Below, piece by piece: positions 15,370 through 24,240 of a stretch of 35,224 bases of DNA. Position numbers and translations under genes: made by a program. The stretch is from Marinisporobacter sp. (GTDB taxonomy: Bacteria > Bacillota > Clostridia > Peptostreptococcales > Thermotaleaceae), in NCBI GenBank assembly GCA_025210395.1, contig JAOARV010000062.1, positions 1-35,224 on the forward strand. Direction: 5' to 3'. Each line of letters begins with the position of its first letter. Within the stretch, counting starts at the first letter, position 1. Under the pieces are notes generated by a model. That model saw only the letters and a list, made by a program, of their open reading frames with translations, ran no database searches and had not been told where the DNA came from.

Positions 15370-15476
15370 ATTATAGCAAATTTAGGTTCATCCCTGTTAT
15401 TTTTAAAGGATGAAATGTCTAACCTTTCAATCAAAGGGATTGATTTGAAATTGAAATATTTTGGGATGAACCTAAA
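15370..15476 (-). promoter_or_regulatory. Extended -10 promoter with paired inverted 14-bp sites
   Basis: Minus-strand TGCTATAAT (15370-15378) has no recognisable -35 hexamer. In its place lies TTTAGGTTCATCCC (15381-15394). The exact inverse, GGGATGAACCTAAA, is at 15463-15476, 82 bases away centre to centre, or about eight helical turns. It could be a pair of operators for an activator or a looping repressor, or the ends of a short palindromic element. It drives the glutamine synthetase gene. Confidence 0.5.
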
Positions 15477-15837
15477 CCCATTACCTTGTATTTTGAATAC
15501 ATTCTATATTGGGAAATATCTTTATGTCGAATTTTATATGATGATATTTTAACACAGTAAAATTTCATTGTAAATAATTTTCTTTTAATTCCAAACATTG
15601 CGACATCATTTTCCTTTCATTTTTTCTTCTTCCTTATCATGAATTTCATAAAATTTTCCTGGAAAACATTTTCTTCTGTATACAAGTATACAAAATTCAC
15701 TGGCTGATTTTATGTTCATTTACTTATCCTATTTATTTCAAACTTCCAATTTTTTTATTTATTCTTATCAAATTATCATTGTTAAAGGTTTGGAGTAGCT
15801 ATTATGGAATACCTTTTATTTCTTTAAAACGGCTCAA
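15477..15837. other. Intergenic region upstream of the glutamine synthetase promoter
   Basis: No gene supported. It holds a possible Spo0A box, TGTCGAA (15525-15531), and a weaker one, TGTCGCAA on the minus strand near 15600. It also holds the palindrome TGTATACAAGTATACA (15677-15692). Base composition is uniformly AT-rich. Confidence 0.4.
15677..15692. promoter_or_regulatory. Perfect 16-bp palindrome, possible operator
   Basis: TGTATAC-AA-GTATACA is a perfect dyad of the size and style bound by GntR-like or MarR-like dimers. It lies 400 bases before the glutamine synthetase and 240 bases after the spore-protein gene, so its target is unclear. Confidence 0.35.
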
Positions 15838-15893
15838 TGCAAAAAGATTTTCATGCAAGTTTTAGAATCGTTTCTTGCATAAAAATCTTTTAA
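15838..15893 (-). terminator. Terminator of the sigma-K-type gene
   Basis: AAAAGATTTTCATGCAAG (15842-15859) pairs with CTTGCATAAAAATCTTTT (15874-15891) with one mismatch, forming a long stem with a 14-base loop. It lies after the stop of the minus-strand gene ending at 15930. Confidence 0.7.
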
Positions 15894-15929
15894 GAAAAAA
15901 TAGCACACCCCTAGATGCATCATTATTTT

Positions 15930-17384
15930 CTATTTAGGAGGAATAGTCGGTTTCAATGGAATGGCTACATTCCCTGTTTTTGCATCTATATGGAGTATCC
16001 AATATCCATAGTCCCCTTTTTCTGGTTTCTTCTCTTCTATAGGATGCCAATATACAAAACCTGTCACTCCTTCATAAGGCTGTTCACTAAACATAAACCT
16101 TCCAGGAATCCCATAAACATAATAACTCGGATCATTCTTCTTATCACGCATCAAACCAAAAATATAATGTTTATACTTATAAATTTGTGGTGGACAGCCT
16201 ACATAATTCCTATAAAGAGGATAGCAATACATGTTCCTAACATATCCATAAAAAGGTAAGAAATTTCTATATAACGTCTGCTGACTAGCATCGATTTTCC
16301 ACCATTTACAATTTCCTATATTTTTTTGAAAAGGCTCTACTTCATGATGATATTTCAAGATATTTTCCACATATCCACAGATCATTTTAGCGTATTGATG
16401 ATAATATTGATATGGATTTTTACAATCATAATACTTCATTTCCCCATAATCTATATGCTCATGCTGCCCCTTTGCTTCTTTACATCGATAGTTTTGTGTA
16501 AAATCTTCTCTTTTTACCTTTACTTCCTTTTGTCCTTTTATTTTTTCTTCTGTCTGATCTGTAAGTTCTACTCTTTTATCTTCTTCTACCCTTTCTTCTT
16601 TTAAAGCTTTTGTATCTTTTATTTCAAACTTTTCCTTTTCTCCTACCTCTTCAATATCCGCTTTTTTTATAGATGCCCTATGGATTTCTTCTACTCTTTC
16701 CTCTGTTTTTGTACTTTCTATACGCTGGTCTTCCATATTTTCTTTTTCTACTGTTTCTATATGATCTTCCTCTACAGCCTTCTCTTTTTTTATATTTTCT
16801 TCTTCAATATTTTCTTTCTCTACTACTTCTGTAATTTCTTCTTTTACAGACGTACGGTCTAGTTCTTCATTAGACTTTTCTTTTTCTTGTACAATTTCTC
16901 TTGTTTTCACAGCTCCCTTTATCTTTTCTTCATTTTTATATCTGTTTTTTAAAATATGTTTCCAATCTACTTTCTTTTTATCTATAAAACCCACTAAAGG
17001 AGCCACTGTAACTTTATCTCTTTGATCTATTGACTCTGCTACAACAGCAATTACATTAAAATCTCCTATAGAATTTCCTTGTCCATCTACATTTTCAGGG
17101 TCAAATTTCCAAACAAGTTCACCCTTTCCGTTTTTATCAATCATAAAGGTTCCATTATCTGAATAAATCTGTTTATTCCCTTTCGTTCCTATTAAGTACC
17201 CTCTATAAATATATTCTCCATCATCAAAATATTTCATATTTTGTATATACTGACTAAGTACACCTTTTCCGTTCTTTGTTTCTAGCTTTGCATATCCTTT
17301 CGTCTTTTTCCCCTGCTTGTTTTCAAAGCCACTATCTTCTTGATCTAGTATAATAAAATATCTTCTATATCGCTTTTGATCCAT
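15930..17384 (-). CDS. Large unknown protein with charged repeat linker; probable late sporulation protein
   Basis: A 484-residue protein in three parts. The N-terminal domain (about 1-140) begins MDQKRYRRYFIILDQED and contains GYAKLETKNGKG and YRGYLIGTKG-like strands. A linker of about 160 residues is made almost only of Glu, Lys, Val, Ile and Arg (EEIxEVxEKENIEEE-like units). The C-terminal domain (about 305-484) is rich in Tyr, Cys, Trp and aromatic pairs (YQYYHQYAKM, FVYWHP, GYWILHIDAKTGN). The start is the ATG at 17384, seven bases after GGGGGAG. A perfect sigma-K-type promoter lies upstream, so expression late in the mother cell and a spore coat location are likely. No enzyme motif is recognised. 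Confidence 0.75.
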   Translation of the reverse strand: MDQKRYRRYFIILDQEDSGFENKQGKKTKGYAKLETKNGKGVLSQYIQNMKYFDDGEYIYRGYLIGTKGNKQIYSDNGTFMIDKNGKGELVWKFDPENVDGQGNSIGDFNVIAVVAESIDQRDKVTVAPLVGFIDKKKVDWKHILKNRYKNEEKIKGAVKTREIVQEKEKSNEELDRTSVKEEITEVVEKENIEEENIKKEKAVEEDHIETVEKENMEDQRIESTKTEERVEEIHRASIKKADIEEVGEKEKFEIKDTKALKEERVEEDKRVELTDQTEEKIKGQKEVKVKREDFTQNYRCKEAKGQHEHIDYGEMKYYDCKNPYQYYHQYAKMICGYVENILKYHHEVEPFQKNIGNCKWWKIDASQQTLYRNFLPFYGYVRNMYCYPLYRNYVGCPPQIYKYKHYIFGLMRDKKNDPSYYVYGIPGRFMFSEQPYEGVTGFVYWHPIEEKKPEKGDYGYWILHIDAKTGNVAIPLKPTIPPK

Positions 17385-17428
17385 ACCCACTCTCCCCCCT
17401 TTTAAAAAATACTTTTTTCACTTACTAT

Positions 17429-17456
17429 TAATATATGTACCAAATAGAAAATAAGT
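17429..17456 (-). promoter_or_regulatory. Sigma-K-type promoter
   Basis: On the minus strand, AC (17455-17456), exactly 17 bases, then CATATATTA (17429-17437), matches the consensus AC-N16/17-CATANNNTA. The start point would be near 17421, about 37 bases before the chosen ATG. The short -35 makes chance matches possible. Confidence 0.55.
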
Positions 17457-17469
17457 TCATCTTTTACAA

Positions 17470-17524
17470 AAAAATAATCATGCCAGGCATGAATGGGATT
17501 TTTTATCCGCATACTCACCTGGCA
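17470..17524 (-). terminator. Terminator of the rnmV-rsmA operon
   Basis: Outer stem TGCCAGG/CCTGGCA (17481-17487 with 17518-17524), with an inner GGAT/ATCC hairpin. It is followed on the minus strand by ATTATTTTTTTG. Confidence 0.75.
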
Positions 17525-17531
17525 CATCTCT

Positions 17532-18395
17532 TTATAAACTTTCACAAAAAGTATCTGCAATTTTTGCAAACTCTTCTATTGTAAGGGTTTCTCCTCTTCT
17601 ATTCCCTTCAATACCACTATTTTCTAACACTTTCTTTAATATTTCTTTATCTACCTGTAAAGGACTATTGCTTAGTGCATTCAAAAGGGTTTTTCTTCTC
17701 TTTCCAAAGGCTGCTCGAACGATAGAAAATAATATTTTTTCATCCTTTACTTGTACTCTTGGTTCTTGTAAAACTCTTAGACGAATGACTGTTGACTCTA
17801 CTTTAGGTTGTGGAATGAATACAGATCTTGGAACCTTTGTGATGATTTGTGGCTCAGAATAATATTGAACTGCTACTGATAATGATCCATACTCCTTTGT
17901 TTTAGGTTCTGCCTGCATTCTATCTGCAACTTCCTTTTGAATCATTACAACCATATTCTTAAGAGGCACTCGCTCTTCAAGAAACTTCATAATAATTGGG
18001 GTAGTTACATAATAAGGAAGATTGGCAATCACCTTTACTGCTTTTCCTTCACATTTTTCTTCAATCAGTTTATGTATATCTAGCTTTAAAACGTCTTCAT
18101 TTATTACTTCTACATTCTCTTGATCCCCTAAGGTCTCTGAAAGGATAGGAAGTAATGTTTTATCGATTTCAATAGCAATTACTTTCTTTGCCCTTTCTGC
18201 TAATACCTGTGTGAGTGTCCCTATTCCAGGACCTACTTCAATCACAATATCTTCCTTATCTACTTCTGCACCATCTACAATTTTGTATAATATGTTTTCA
18301 TCAATTAAAAAGTTTTGTCCTAAGCTTTTTGAAAATTTAAATCCATATTTATTAACAATCTCTTTTGTTGTTTTGGGTGAAACTAATCTCTCCAT
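17532..18395 (-). CDS. rsmA: 16S rRNA (adenine1518/1519-N6)-dimethyltransferase
   Basis: KsgA: dimethylates two adjacent adenines in helix 45 of 16S rRNA during 30S assembly, using S-adenosylmethionine. The 287 residues contain SLGQNFL (24-30), the SAM-binding EVGPGIGT (53-60), the acidic EID and NED positions, and the catalytic NLPYY (125-129). The C-terminal helical domain is complete. It follows rnmV after 16 bases on the same strand, the same pair as in Bacillus subtilis, and ends at a strong hairpin. Confidence 0.97.
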   Translation of the reverse strand: MERLVSPKTTKEIVNKYGFKFSKSLGQNFLIDENILYKIVDGAEVDKEDIVIEVGPGIGTLTQVLAERAKKVIAIEIDKTLLPILSETLGDQENVEVINEDVLKLDIHKLIEEKCEGKAVKVIANLPYYVTTPIIMKFLEERVPLKNMVVMIQKEVADRMQAEPKTKEYGSLSVAVQYYSEPQIITKVPRSVFIPQPKVESTVIRLRVLQEPRVQVKDEKILFSIVRAAFGKRRKTLLNALSNSPLQVDKEILKKVLENSGIEGNRRGETLTIEEFAKIADTFCESL

Positions 18396-18411
18396 AATAT
18401 CTCCTACTCTA

Positions 18412-18942
18412 TTATAATTTTTTTAATCCTTCTTCAAATTCTTCTCTTGTAATCCCATAGTTATTCAATCTATTTAAAAACTGCTTTGCATTCGCATAGC
18501 CAATCCCTAATAGCTTTCCTAATGCATCTCGTCTATTACTTGCTTCATTAGAGCCAACTAAATCATTTTTAATAAGATCAAGCTGTTTAAATTCACTTCT
18601 TTTTTCATTGCTTTCACTTCTAACCTTATTAAGAGCTGCCCTAATATTTTCAGGAGAAGCATTTTCTATACCTATATCTCCATTTTTCGTTGCTTGCTCT
18701 CTAGGTAAAAAAGCATGCTTACATCCTTTAACACGTTTAACGATATTTTTTCTGATTCTTTCCCCTGCATGATCTGGATCAGTAAAGATAATAACGCCCT
18801 TTCTTTTTTGAGCAAAGGCAATTCTTTTATAGGTTTCTTCTGTTATCCCAAAGCCATGGGTAGTAATGATTTCTGCATCTACTGCTCTTTTCACAGCAAT
18901 CACATCGTCTCGTCCTTCAACTACAATAACTTCCTTAATCAT
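18412..18942 (-). CDS. rnmV: Ribonuclease M5
   Basis: Toprim-domain nuclease that matures 5S rRNA in low-GC Gram-positives, acting with ribosomal protein L18. The 176 residues match the usual length. The Toprim glutamate region VVEGRDD (7-13) and the DxD pair in FTDPDHAGE (53-61) are intact. The C-terminal part ends with GIGYANAKQFLNRLNNYGI, as in the family. It is first in an operon with rsmA. Its 5S rRNA substrate is encoded at the right end of this window. Confidence 0.96.
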   Translation of the reverse strand: MIKEVIVVEGRDDVIAVKRAVDAEIITTHGFGITEETYKRIAFAQKRKGVIIFTDPDHAGERIRKNIVKRVKGCKHAFLPREQATKNGDIGIENASPENIRAALNKVRSESNEKRSEFKQLDLIKNDLVGSNEASNRRDALGKLLGIGYANAKQFLNRLNNYGITREEFEEGLKKL

Positions 18943-19024
18943 AGTGTTCCTCCAAATATTCTTTAATTATTCTTAAAACATTCTATCGTATAGACCTCTA
19001 ACTGTAAAGGGCTATGAATAGACC

Positions 19025-19057
19025 CATAAAAAAAGGTAAGGATTTCTCCCTACCTTA
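19025..19057 (-). terminator. Terminator of yabE
   Basis: AAGGTA (19033-19038) and TACCTT (19051-19056) with an inner GGA/TCC pairing. A T-run follows on the minus strand. It overlaps the yabE stop codon. Confidence 0.75.
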
Positions 19058-20086
19058 ATCTAAAACATAAACGATTACCTTTCTCTTTCCATATCTTGCT
19101 ACATCCTTGGAACTCTCAAAATAAAGGTCTATTTTTTTTCCTTTGATAGCCCCACCTGTATCTTCAGCACTTGCAAAGCCATAATCCTTTGAACCATCTA
19201 ATGCTTTTACATAAAGCTTTGTTCCTAAAGGAATTACCCTAGGGTCTACTGCCACAACTCCTGGTCGTACCTTTGTTCCACTTCTAGTAATGCCATACTG
19301 AGGATGATCTGGATTTTTCCCACAGCTCTCAAAACCTGCATCATAAGCCGTGGCTGTCATCTTAATCATTTTCTTCGCTCTAAGCCTTCCTCTAGCAGTT
19401 GCCACATACATTGCCGTACCTTTTTCTACAATGGCATCCTCTACTGGTTCTAAAATGTTTTCTTCTAGCAATTCCTTAGATACCTCTACACCATCTTCAT
19501 ATACCATTTTATACTTCGCTTGTCGCTTTCCATTCTTTCCATCTTGAATAACCTTTGTTTTTCCATCTTCTACACGATCATTGTATTTGATAATGCTCTG
19601 ATATGGAATCATTTCCTTTTGTGTCACAATCTTTTCTTCTACCCTTACTACTTTAATCGTTTCGTATTTATTTACCTTTTGATCTAATGCTGGCACAACA
19701 ATATCCTTTTCTCCTACTGCTATATGATATTCAGCTAAGATGTCTTTTACTTTTTCATTTGCTGTCATAATTCCTTCTAATTTCCCATCTACTTGTATGT
19801 TTGCAGGACAGGCTCTTTTAATGGTAATCATCATCCCATTTTCTACTTTATGATCAGATGGCTTTGATAGTTGGTCATGTTCATTCAGTACAATTTTACC
19901 TTTCTTAATAACACTCTCTACATGAAAGAAAATCCCTTCTACCTTGATCTCCTTTTCGCCATCTTTGATGATGACTTCTTTTGTCAATGCATAACTTGTG
20001 CAAAATCCTCCAAGTAGCATGACAATCATAAGAATAATAAAATTTCTTTTTGTAAGAAACTTTCTATTCTTAAAATGTGTTTCCAT
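19055..20086 (-). CDS. yabE: YabE-like cell wall protein (DUF348, G5, 3D domains)
   Basis: A secreted peptidoglycan-active protein of 343 residues. It has a signal/anchor helix (about 14-33), two ubiquitin-like DUF348 repeats (about 35-135), a G5 domain (about 140-220, with KYETIKVVRVEEK and DGVEV) and a C-terminal 3D domain (about 245-343, MTATAYDAG, then GTKVRPGVVAVDPRVIPLGT and the Asp-containing EDTGGAIKGKKIDLYF). The 3D fold is the MltA/RpfB-type lytic domain with catalytic Asp. AAGGAGGG lies before the ATG. Position next to rnmV and rsmA is the Bacillus order, and there is no gene between. Confidence 0.92.
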   Translation of the reverse strand: METHFKNRKFLTKRNFIILMIVMLLGGFCTSYALTKEVIIKDGEKEIKVEGIFFHVESVIKKGKIVLNEHDQLSKPSDHKVENGMMITIKRACPANIQVDGKLEGIMTANEKVKDILAEYHIAVGEKDIVVPALDQKVNKYETIKVVRVEEKIVTQKEMIPYQSIIKYNDRVEDGKTKVIQDGKNGKRQAKYKMVYEDGVEVSKELLEENILEPVEDAIVEKGTAMYVATARGRLRAKKMIKMTATAYDAGFESCGKNPDHPQYGITRSGTKVRPGVVAVDPRVIPLGTKLYVKALDGSKDYGFASAEDTGGAIKGKKIDLYFESSKDVARYGKRKVIVYVLD

Positions 20087-20526
20087 AAAACGTTACCCTC
20101 CTTATTTATTGTCACAAAAAAAATAGACCTATATGTATTTTTATTTTTCATGACTTACATCAAAAATCTTCTGATGTTAATATTTACCTTATGTCTCTCA
20201 ACAATCTTTAGTATTCTACACAAAAAAACTTTTTTCGTCAAATTTTTTAGCACTATTTTGTGTTATTCGCCATGATTTACATAAGCACTCACCTAATTTC
20301 TATCTCTTCGTCATATTTCCCAGGAAATTTTAGAATTTTGGTTGTTGATTGAAACTTTATTGTGATTTTAACAACTTTTTTATTATATTCTGTTTCTTTC
20401 TTCTTTATGTCTATTTTCTTCTTTACAGAGAATCTTACTTTTGTTTTTATTTCTTAATAAATCTTTTTTAGTATGTCCTTATCCTATCTATTTATATGCA
20501 AAAATATGAAATTATTTCTATTTATA
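20087..20526. other. AT-rich intergenic region upstream of yabE
   Basis: About 440 bases, very AT-rich, with many T-runs on the plus strand. I find no supported gene, no strong hairpin and no clear promoter hexamer pair. The yabE ribosome site (AAGGAGGG) lies at its left edge. Confidence 0.4.
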
Positions 20527-20712
20527 CTAAATAAATCTTATTTCCCTTTCTATTTCCTCTACTTTAAATATCATGCTATAAAAGGTCTCTATAACTCTTT
20601 CATAAAACATCCATACTTCTGCTTTACAAATATTCCATATCCTATTAAAAATTCCTTCTGTTTCGCGTATTAAATAGTCTTTTAACAGGAATTTTTTCAC
20701 AACAGCATTCAT
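20527..20712 (-). CDS. Doubtful small protein of 61 residues
   Basis: An open frame starting MNAVVKKFLLKDYLIRETEG, rich in aromatic and charged residues and largely helical. A poor ribosome site (GAAAG close to the ATG) and a possible TTGTAC-N17-AAATAA promoter precede it. No family is recognised, and a plus-strand frame overlaps it. It may be a chance frame in AT-rich DNA. Confidence 0.25.
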   Translation of the reverse strand: MNAVVKKFLLKDYLIRETEGIFNRIWNICKAEVWMFYERVIETFYSMIFKVEEIEREIRFI

Positions 20713-20779
20713 CTTTCTTTTTCGGGATCAAACAAAAAATTATTTAAATTTATGGAATGCTGGTACAATAAAAGAATAA

Positions 20780-20818
20780 TAAAAAACATAGGATAGATTC
20801 CCTATCCTATGTTTTTTA
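20780..20818. terminator. Terminator of the metG-tatD operon
   Basis: ACATAGGATAG (20786-20796) and CTATCCTATGT (20802-20812) form a perfect 11-bp stem with a 5-base loop. A-runs and T-runs lie on both sides. It is placed at the tatD stop. Confidence 0.88.
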
Positions 20819-21583
20819 TTTAATCCCAAAGAATTTTTTTGCATTTTCAGTTGTTTGATGGGCTACCTCTTCTAAGCTTAACCCCTTAATCTCAGCAATT
20901 TTTTCTGCTACATATCTTACATGAGCCATTTCATTTCTTTTCCCTCTAAAAGGCACTGGTGTTAAATACGGAGAATCTGTCTCAACAAATAAATACTCAA
21001 GGGGGATTTTCTCTACTACCTCTACTGTTTTTCTTGCATTTTTAAAGGTTACAGGCCCTGCAATAGATATATAAGCACCCAGCTTTATATATTGTCGCGC
21101 AAGCTCTGCACTTCCTGAGAAGCAGTGAAGGACTACACCCGTATCAAATGCCTTTTCTTCCTTGAGAATATGCATCACATCATCATTAGCTTCCCGATCA
21201 TGAATAATGATTGGAAGCTTTACTTCCTTTGCCAAAGCAATCTGCTTTCTAAATATATCTCTTTGTATATCCCTAGGCGAATGATCATAATGATAATCAA
21301 GCCCTATTTCTCCTATAGCTACAACCTTAGGCTTTTTAGCAAGTCCCTTTAAAAGAGCTAGCGTCATATCATCCACATCCTCTGCATCATGAGGGTGAAT
21401 CCCTACAGCTGCATAAATCATTGTATACTTACTTGCTAACTCTATAGACCTTACAGAGGACTCAAAATCTGCCCCAGGATTGACCATATAAGAAATACCA
21501 TTGGCTCTTGCATTCTCTAATACTTTTTCTCGATCTTGATCAAACTTTCTATCATCCAAATGGGCATGAGAATCAAATAACAT
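20816..21583 (-). CDS. tatD: TatD-family metal-dependent DNase
   Basis: A 255-residue TIM-barrel hydrolase of the TatD/YabD family, a divalent-metal nuclease. The metal ligands HAH (6-8, in DSHAHLD), the Glu in IGEIGLDYH, the His in IIIHDREA, VLHCFSG, and the Asp in VETDSPYL are all present. It lies 12 bases after metG, and that pair is conserved in Firmicutes. It ends at a strong terminator and is under the upstream T-box. Confidence 0.95.
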   Translation of the reverse strand: MLFDSHAHLDDRKFDQDREKVLENARANGISYMVNPGADFESSVRSIELASKYTMIYAAVGIHPHDAEDVDDMTLALLKGLAKKPKVVAIGEIGLDYHYDHSPRDIQRDIFRKQIALAKEVKLPIIIHDREANDDVMHILKEEKAFDTGVVLHCFSGSAELARQYIKLGAYISIAGPVTFKNARKTVEVVEKIPLEYLFVETDSPYLTPVPFRGKRNEMAHVRYVAEKIAEIKGLSLEEVAHQTTENAKKFFGIK

Positions 21584-21595
21584 AATTATCCTCCT

Positions 21596-23527
21596 TTAGC
21601 TTACTTGTGCTCCATCTTCAATATCTGCTGTTACAAGGGTTAATTCTTTTCCATCTCCAGCAGCTAAAATCATTCCTCTAGATTCTTCTCCTCTTAGCTT
21701 GATTGGTTTTAGGTTGGTTACAACAATTACCTTTCTACCTACCAATTCTTCCGGTTTGTAATGCTTTGCAATACCTGATACAATTTGTCTTACTTCTGTT
21801 CCAATTTTCACTTGAGATACTAACAATTTATCTGCCTTTGGATGTTTTTTACATTCTAAAATTTGTCCAACCTTTAAATCTACTTTATCAAAATCATCAA
21901 TGGTGATTTCAGGCTTTTGTGGCATTTCTTTTTTCTCTTCTTTTTTTGATTCTTCCTTTTTATTCGTCGCTTCTAAAGCTTCTAATTCCTTAGGAATATC
22001 AATTCTTGGGAATAATGCTGCCTGTTTTTCTACTTTCCCACCACTAGGAAGCTTTCCGAAGGTAAAAGTATCTTCCCAAGCAGTACCATTTCCTTCCTTA
22101 ACACCTAATTGTGCCCAAATCTTTTTAGAAGTTGTATGCATAAATGGTAAAATTAAAACAGATATAATTCTGATGCTCTCAGCTAAATGATATAAAACTG
22201 TATTTAATTTCTCTTTCTCTGCTTCATCCTTAGCTAAAATCCAAGGTGTGGTCTCATCAATATATTTATTGGTTCTTCTTACAAGCTTCCAAATTTCTTC
22301 TAAAGCATTGCTATAATCTAAAGCATTCATTTTTTCTTCTAATTTGGCAGCAACACCTGTAGCTATAGACTTTAAATCCTCATCAAATTCTGTACCTGTC
22401 TTGGCCTTTGGAATAATACCACCATTATATTTTTCAATCATAGCAACCGTTCTACTTACTAGATTTCCTAAATCATTTGCAAGATCTGAATTGATTCTAT
22501 GTAGTAGCACTTCATTAGTAAATACACCATCTTGTCCAAAGGAATATTCTCTTAATAAGAAATACTTCAGTGCATCTGTTCCATATCGATCTACTAGAAT
22601 CACAGGGTCTACTACATTTCCCTTTGATTTTGACATTTTTCCGCCCTCAAGAAGAATCCATCCATGACCAAATACCTTTTTAGGAAGCGGAAGATCTAAT
22701 GCCATTAACATTGCTGGCCAAATAATCGTATGGAATCTTACGATTTCCTTTGCCATTAAATGCACATCTGCAGGCCAATATTTTTTATATTTTCCATCCA
22801 TCTCTTCTGGATAACCAAGAGCTGTAATATAATTTGAAAGTGCATCTAGCCATACATAAATAACATGCTTTTCATCAATAGGAACTTTAATACCCCAGTC
22901 AAAGCTTGTTCTTGATATACATAAATCTTCAAGCCCTGACTTGATAAAGTTAACCATTTCGTTTTTCCTTGATGCAGGCTGTAAAAACTCAGGTCTTTCT
23001 TCAAATAACTGAAGCAATCTGTCCTGATATTTTGAAAGCTTAAAAAAGTATGCTTCTTCTTTTGTTTTTTCTACAGGTCTTCCGCAATCTGGACATTTTC
23101 CATCTTCTACTTGGGTTTCTGTCCAGAAGGATTCACATGGGGTACAATATAATCCCTCATATTCTCCCTTATAAATATCTCCTTTATCATAAAGCTTTTT
23201 AAAGATCTCTTGTACACGTCTTTTGTGCTCTTCATCTGTCGTTCTGATGAAATGATCATAAGAGATTTCCATAGTTCCCCAAAGGTCTTTGATTCCTGCT
23301 ACAATGGTATCAATATATTCCTTTGGCTCCATACCATTTTCCTTTGCTACATTTTGAAGCTTTTGTCCATGCTCATCTGTTCCTGTTAAGAACATTACAT
23401 CATATCCTGTTAATCTTTTAAATCTTGCCATAGCATCAGCTGCTACAGTTGAATAAGTATGTCCAATATGTAAGTTAGAGCTTGGATAATAAATAGGTGT
23501 TGTAATGTAGAAATTTCCTTTACTCAT
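21596..23527 (-). CDS. metG: Methionyl-tRNA synthetase
   Basis: Charges tRNA-Met. The 643 residues comprise a class I catalytic domain with HIGH (20-23), a zinc knuckle with four Cys (CTPCESF and CPDCGRP) and KMSKS (near 300). An anticodon-binding helical domain, a Lys/Glu-rich linker (about 515-540) and a C-terminal tRNA-binding EMAP-II-like domain (about 545-643, [12 protein letters not shown]) follow. The start overlaps the small membrane gene by 4 bases. A T-box leader controls the operon. Confidence 0.97.
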   Translation of the reverse strand: MSKGNFYITTPIYYPSSNLHIGHTYSTVAADAMARFKRLTGYDVMFLTGTDEHGQKLQNVAKENGMEPKEYIDTIVAGIKDLWGTMEISYDHFIRTTDEEHKRRVQEIFKKLYDKGDIYKGEYEGLYCTPCESFWTETQVEDGKCPDCGRPVEKTKEEAYFFKLSKYQDRLLQLFEERPEFLQPASRKNEMVNFIKSGLEDLCISRTSFDWGIKVPIDEKHVIYVWLDALSNYITALGYPEEMDGKYKKYWPADVHLMAKEIVRFHTIIWPAMLMALDLPLPKKVFGHGWILLEGGKMSKSKGNVVDPVILVDRYGTDALKYFLLREYSFGQDGVFTNEVLLHRINSDLANDLGNLVSRTVAMIEKYNGGIIPKAKTGTEFDEDLKSIATGVAAKLEEKMNALDYSNALEEIWKLVRRTNKYIDETTPWILAKDEAEKEKLNTVLYHLAESIRIISVLILPFMHTTSKKIWAQLGVKEGNGTAWEDTFTFGKLPSGGKVEKQAALFPRIDIPKELEALEATNKKEESKKEEKKEMPQKPEITIDDFDKVDLKVGQILECKKHPKADKLLVSQVKIGTEVRQIVSGIAKHYKPEELVGRKVIVVTNLKPIKLRGEESRGMILAAGDGKELTLVTADIEDGAQVS

Positions 23528-23820
23528 GATTTTCTTTTCCTCCTCTTTTTCTTTCTTCTTCTTATTTCATTTTTGCATTTCGTCCATTCTACTATTCCAA
23601 ATATCGCCATAACCAAATGTCCTAATAGAGTGATTTTTAGTTTGTAGTGATCTACTTCCTGAATATATGCAATCACAAAAATGGAAAAGGGCTCTGGTCG
23701 AAATAAAATCACTGTTATTCCCACAACAATATAAATAATAGAAATAAAAATAAACCCAATCAAATAGCCGTAAATAAATCTTAATAACAGCCCGATCTGC
23801 TTACCAATGGCCAAAAGCAT
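23524..23820 (-). CDS. Small membrane protein, first gene of the T-box operon
   Basis: A 98-residue protein with two or three membrane helices (about 5-45 and 62-78) and a very basic tail ([12 protein letters not shown]). I use the ATG at 23820 after AAGGTAGGTG; a GTG just before is possible. I do not recognise a family. It lies between the T-box terminator and metG and overlaps metG by 4 bases, so it is made when charged tRNA is low. It could tether or be co-translated with the synthetase, but nothing proves this. Confidence 0.75.
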   Translation of the reverse strand: MLLAIGKQIGLLLRFIYGYLIGFIFISIIYIVVGITVILFRPEPFSIFVIAYIQEVDHYKLKITLLGHLVMAIFGIVEWTKCKNEIRRRKKKRRKRKS

Positions 23821-23839
23821 CACCTACCTTTTTTGCATA

Positions 23840-24115
23840 AAAAAAAACGTCCCCTAACAAAGGGACGAGGAAGTTCTCGCGTTACCACCCTAATTTATCA
23901 TCATCTCACGATGATGACCTCAGTAAGTGACTCCTATCACTTTGCAAAATTAACGGCTGCAAATCCGGCATAGCCTAAAGAAATCTCTCAGCTATGCAGT
24001 TTAGGGGCCATCTTCAGTATATTCTATCGTGCTAGTTCTCACTATTTTCTAGCTCTCTGTAACGCTTCTCTATACTTACTCTTCCCATCATTACTTTTAT
24101 CTTATAAGGTTCGTA
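23840..24115 (-). ncRNA. T-box leader, probably tRNA-Met responsive
   Basis: The conserved T-box AGGGTGGTAACGCG is read on the minus strand at 23878-23891. It is followed by the competing terminator CGTCCCC/GGGGACG-type stem (23848-23867) and nine Ts. Upstream, stem I elements AGAGAGCT and GAACTAGC are present. The 3' side of stem I reads GAAGATGGCCCC, which offers ATG (Met) as specifier. The leader precedes the small membrane gene, metG and tatD. Uncharged tRNA would allow readthrough. Confidence 0.93.
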
Positions 24116-24123
24116 TATATATT

Positions 24124-24152
24124 AATTTATAAAAATATGTGCGTATTGTCAA
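24124..24152 (-). promoter_or_regulatory. Promoter of the T-box operon
   Basis: Perfect TTGACA (24147-24152), 17 bases, then TAAATT (24124-24129) on the minus strand, just upstream of stem I. Confidence 0.65.
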
Positions 24153-24240
24153 TAGTATTTATGTTATATTTTGATTTTGACTAATAAAATTTACTTTTTC
24201 CATTTATCACTTTTAACATTTCATTCTGTATCTTTACAAT

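Noticed and set aside
15677..15692. GlnR/TnrA operator for glutamine synthetase
   Set aside because: The palindrome is 16 bases and lacks the TGTNA-N7-TNACA pattern; it is also about 300 bases from the predicted promoter.
20473..20673. Plus-strand frame of 66 codons upstream of yabE
   Set aside because: No ribosome site, Phe/Tyr-rich chance translation of T-rich DNA, and it overlaps another doubtful frame.
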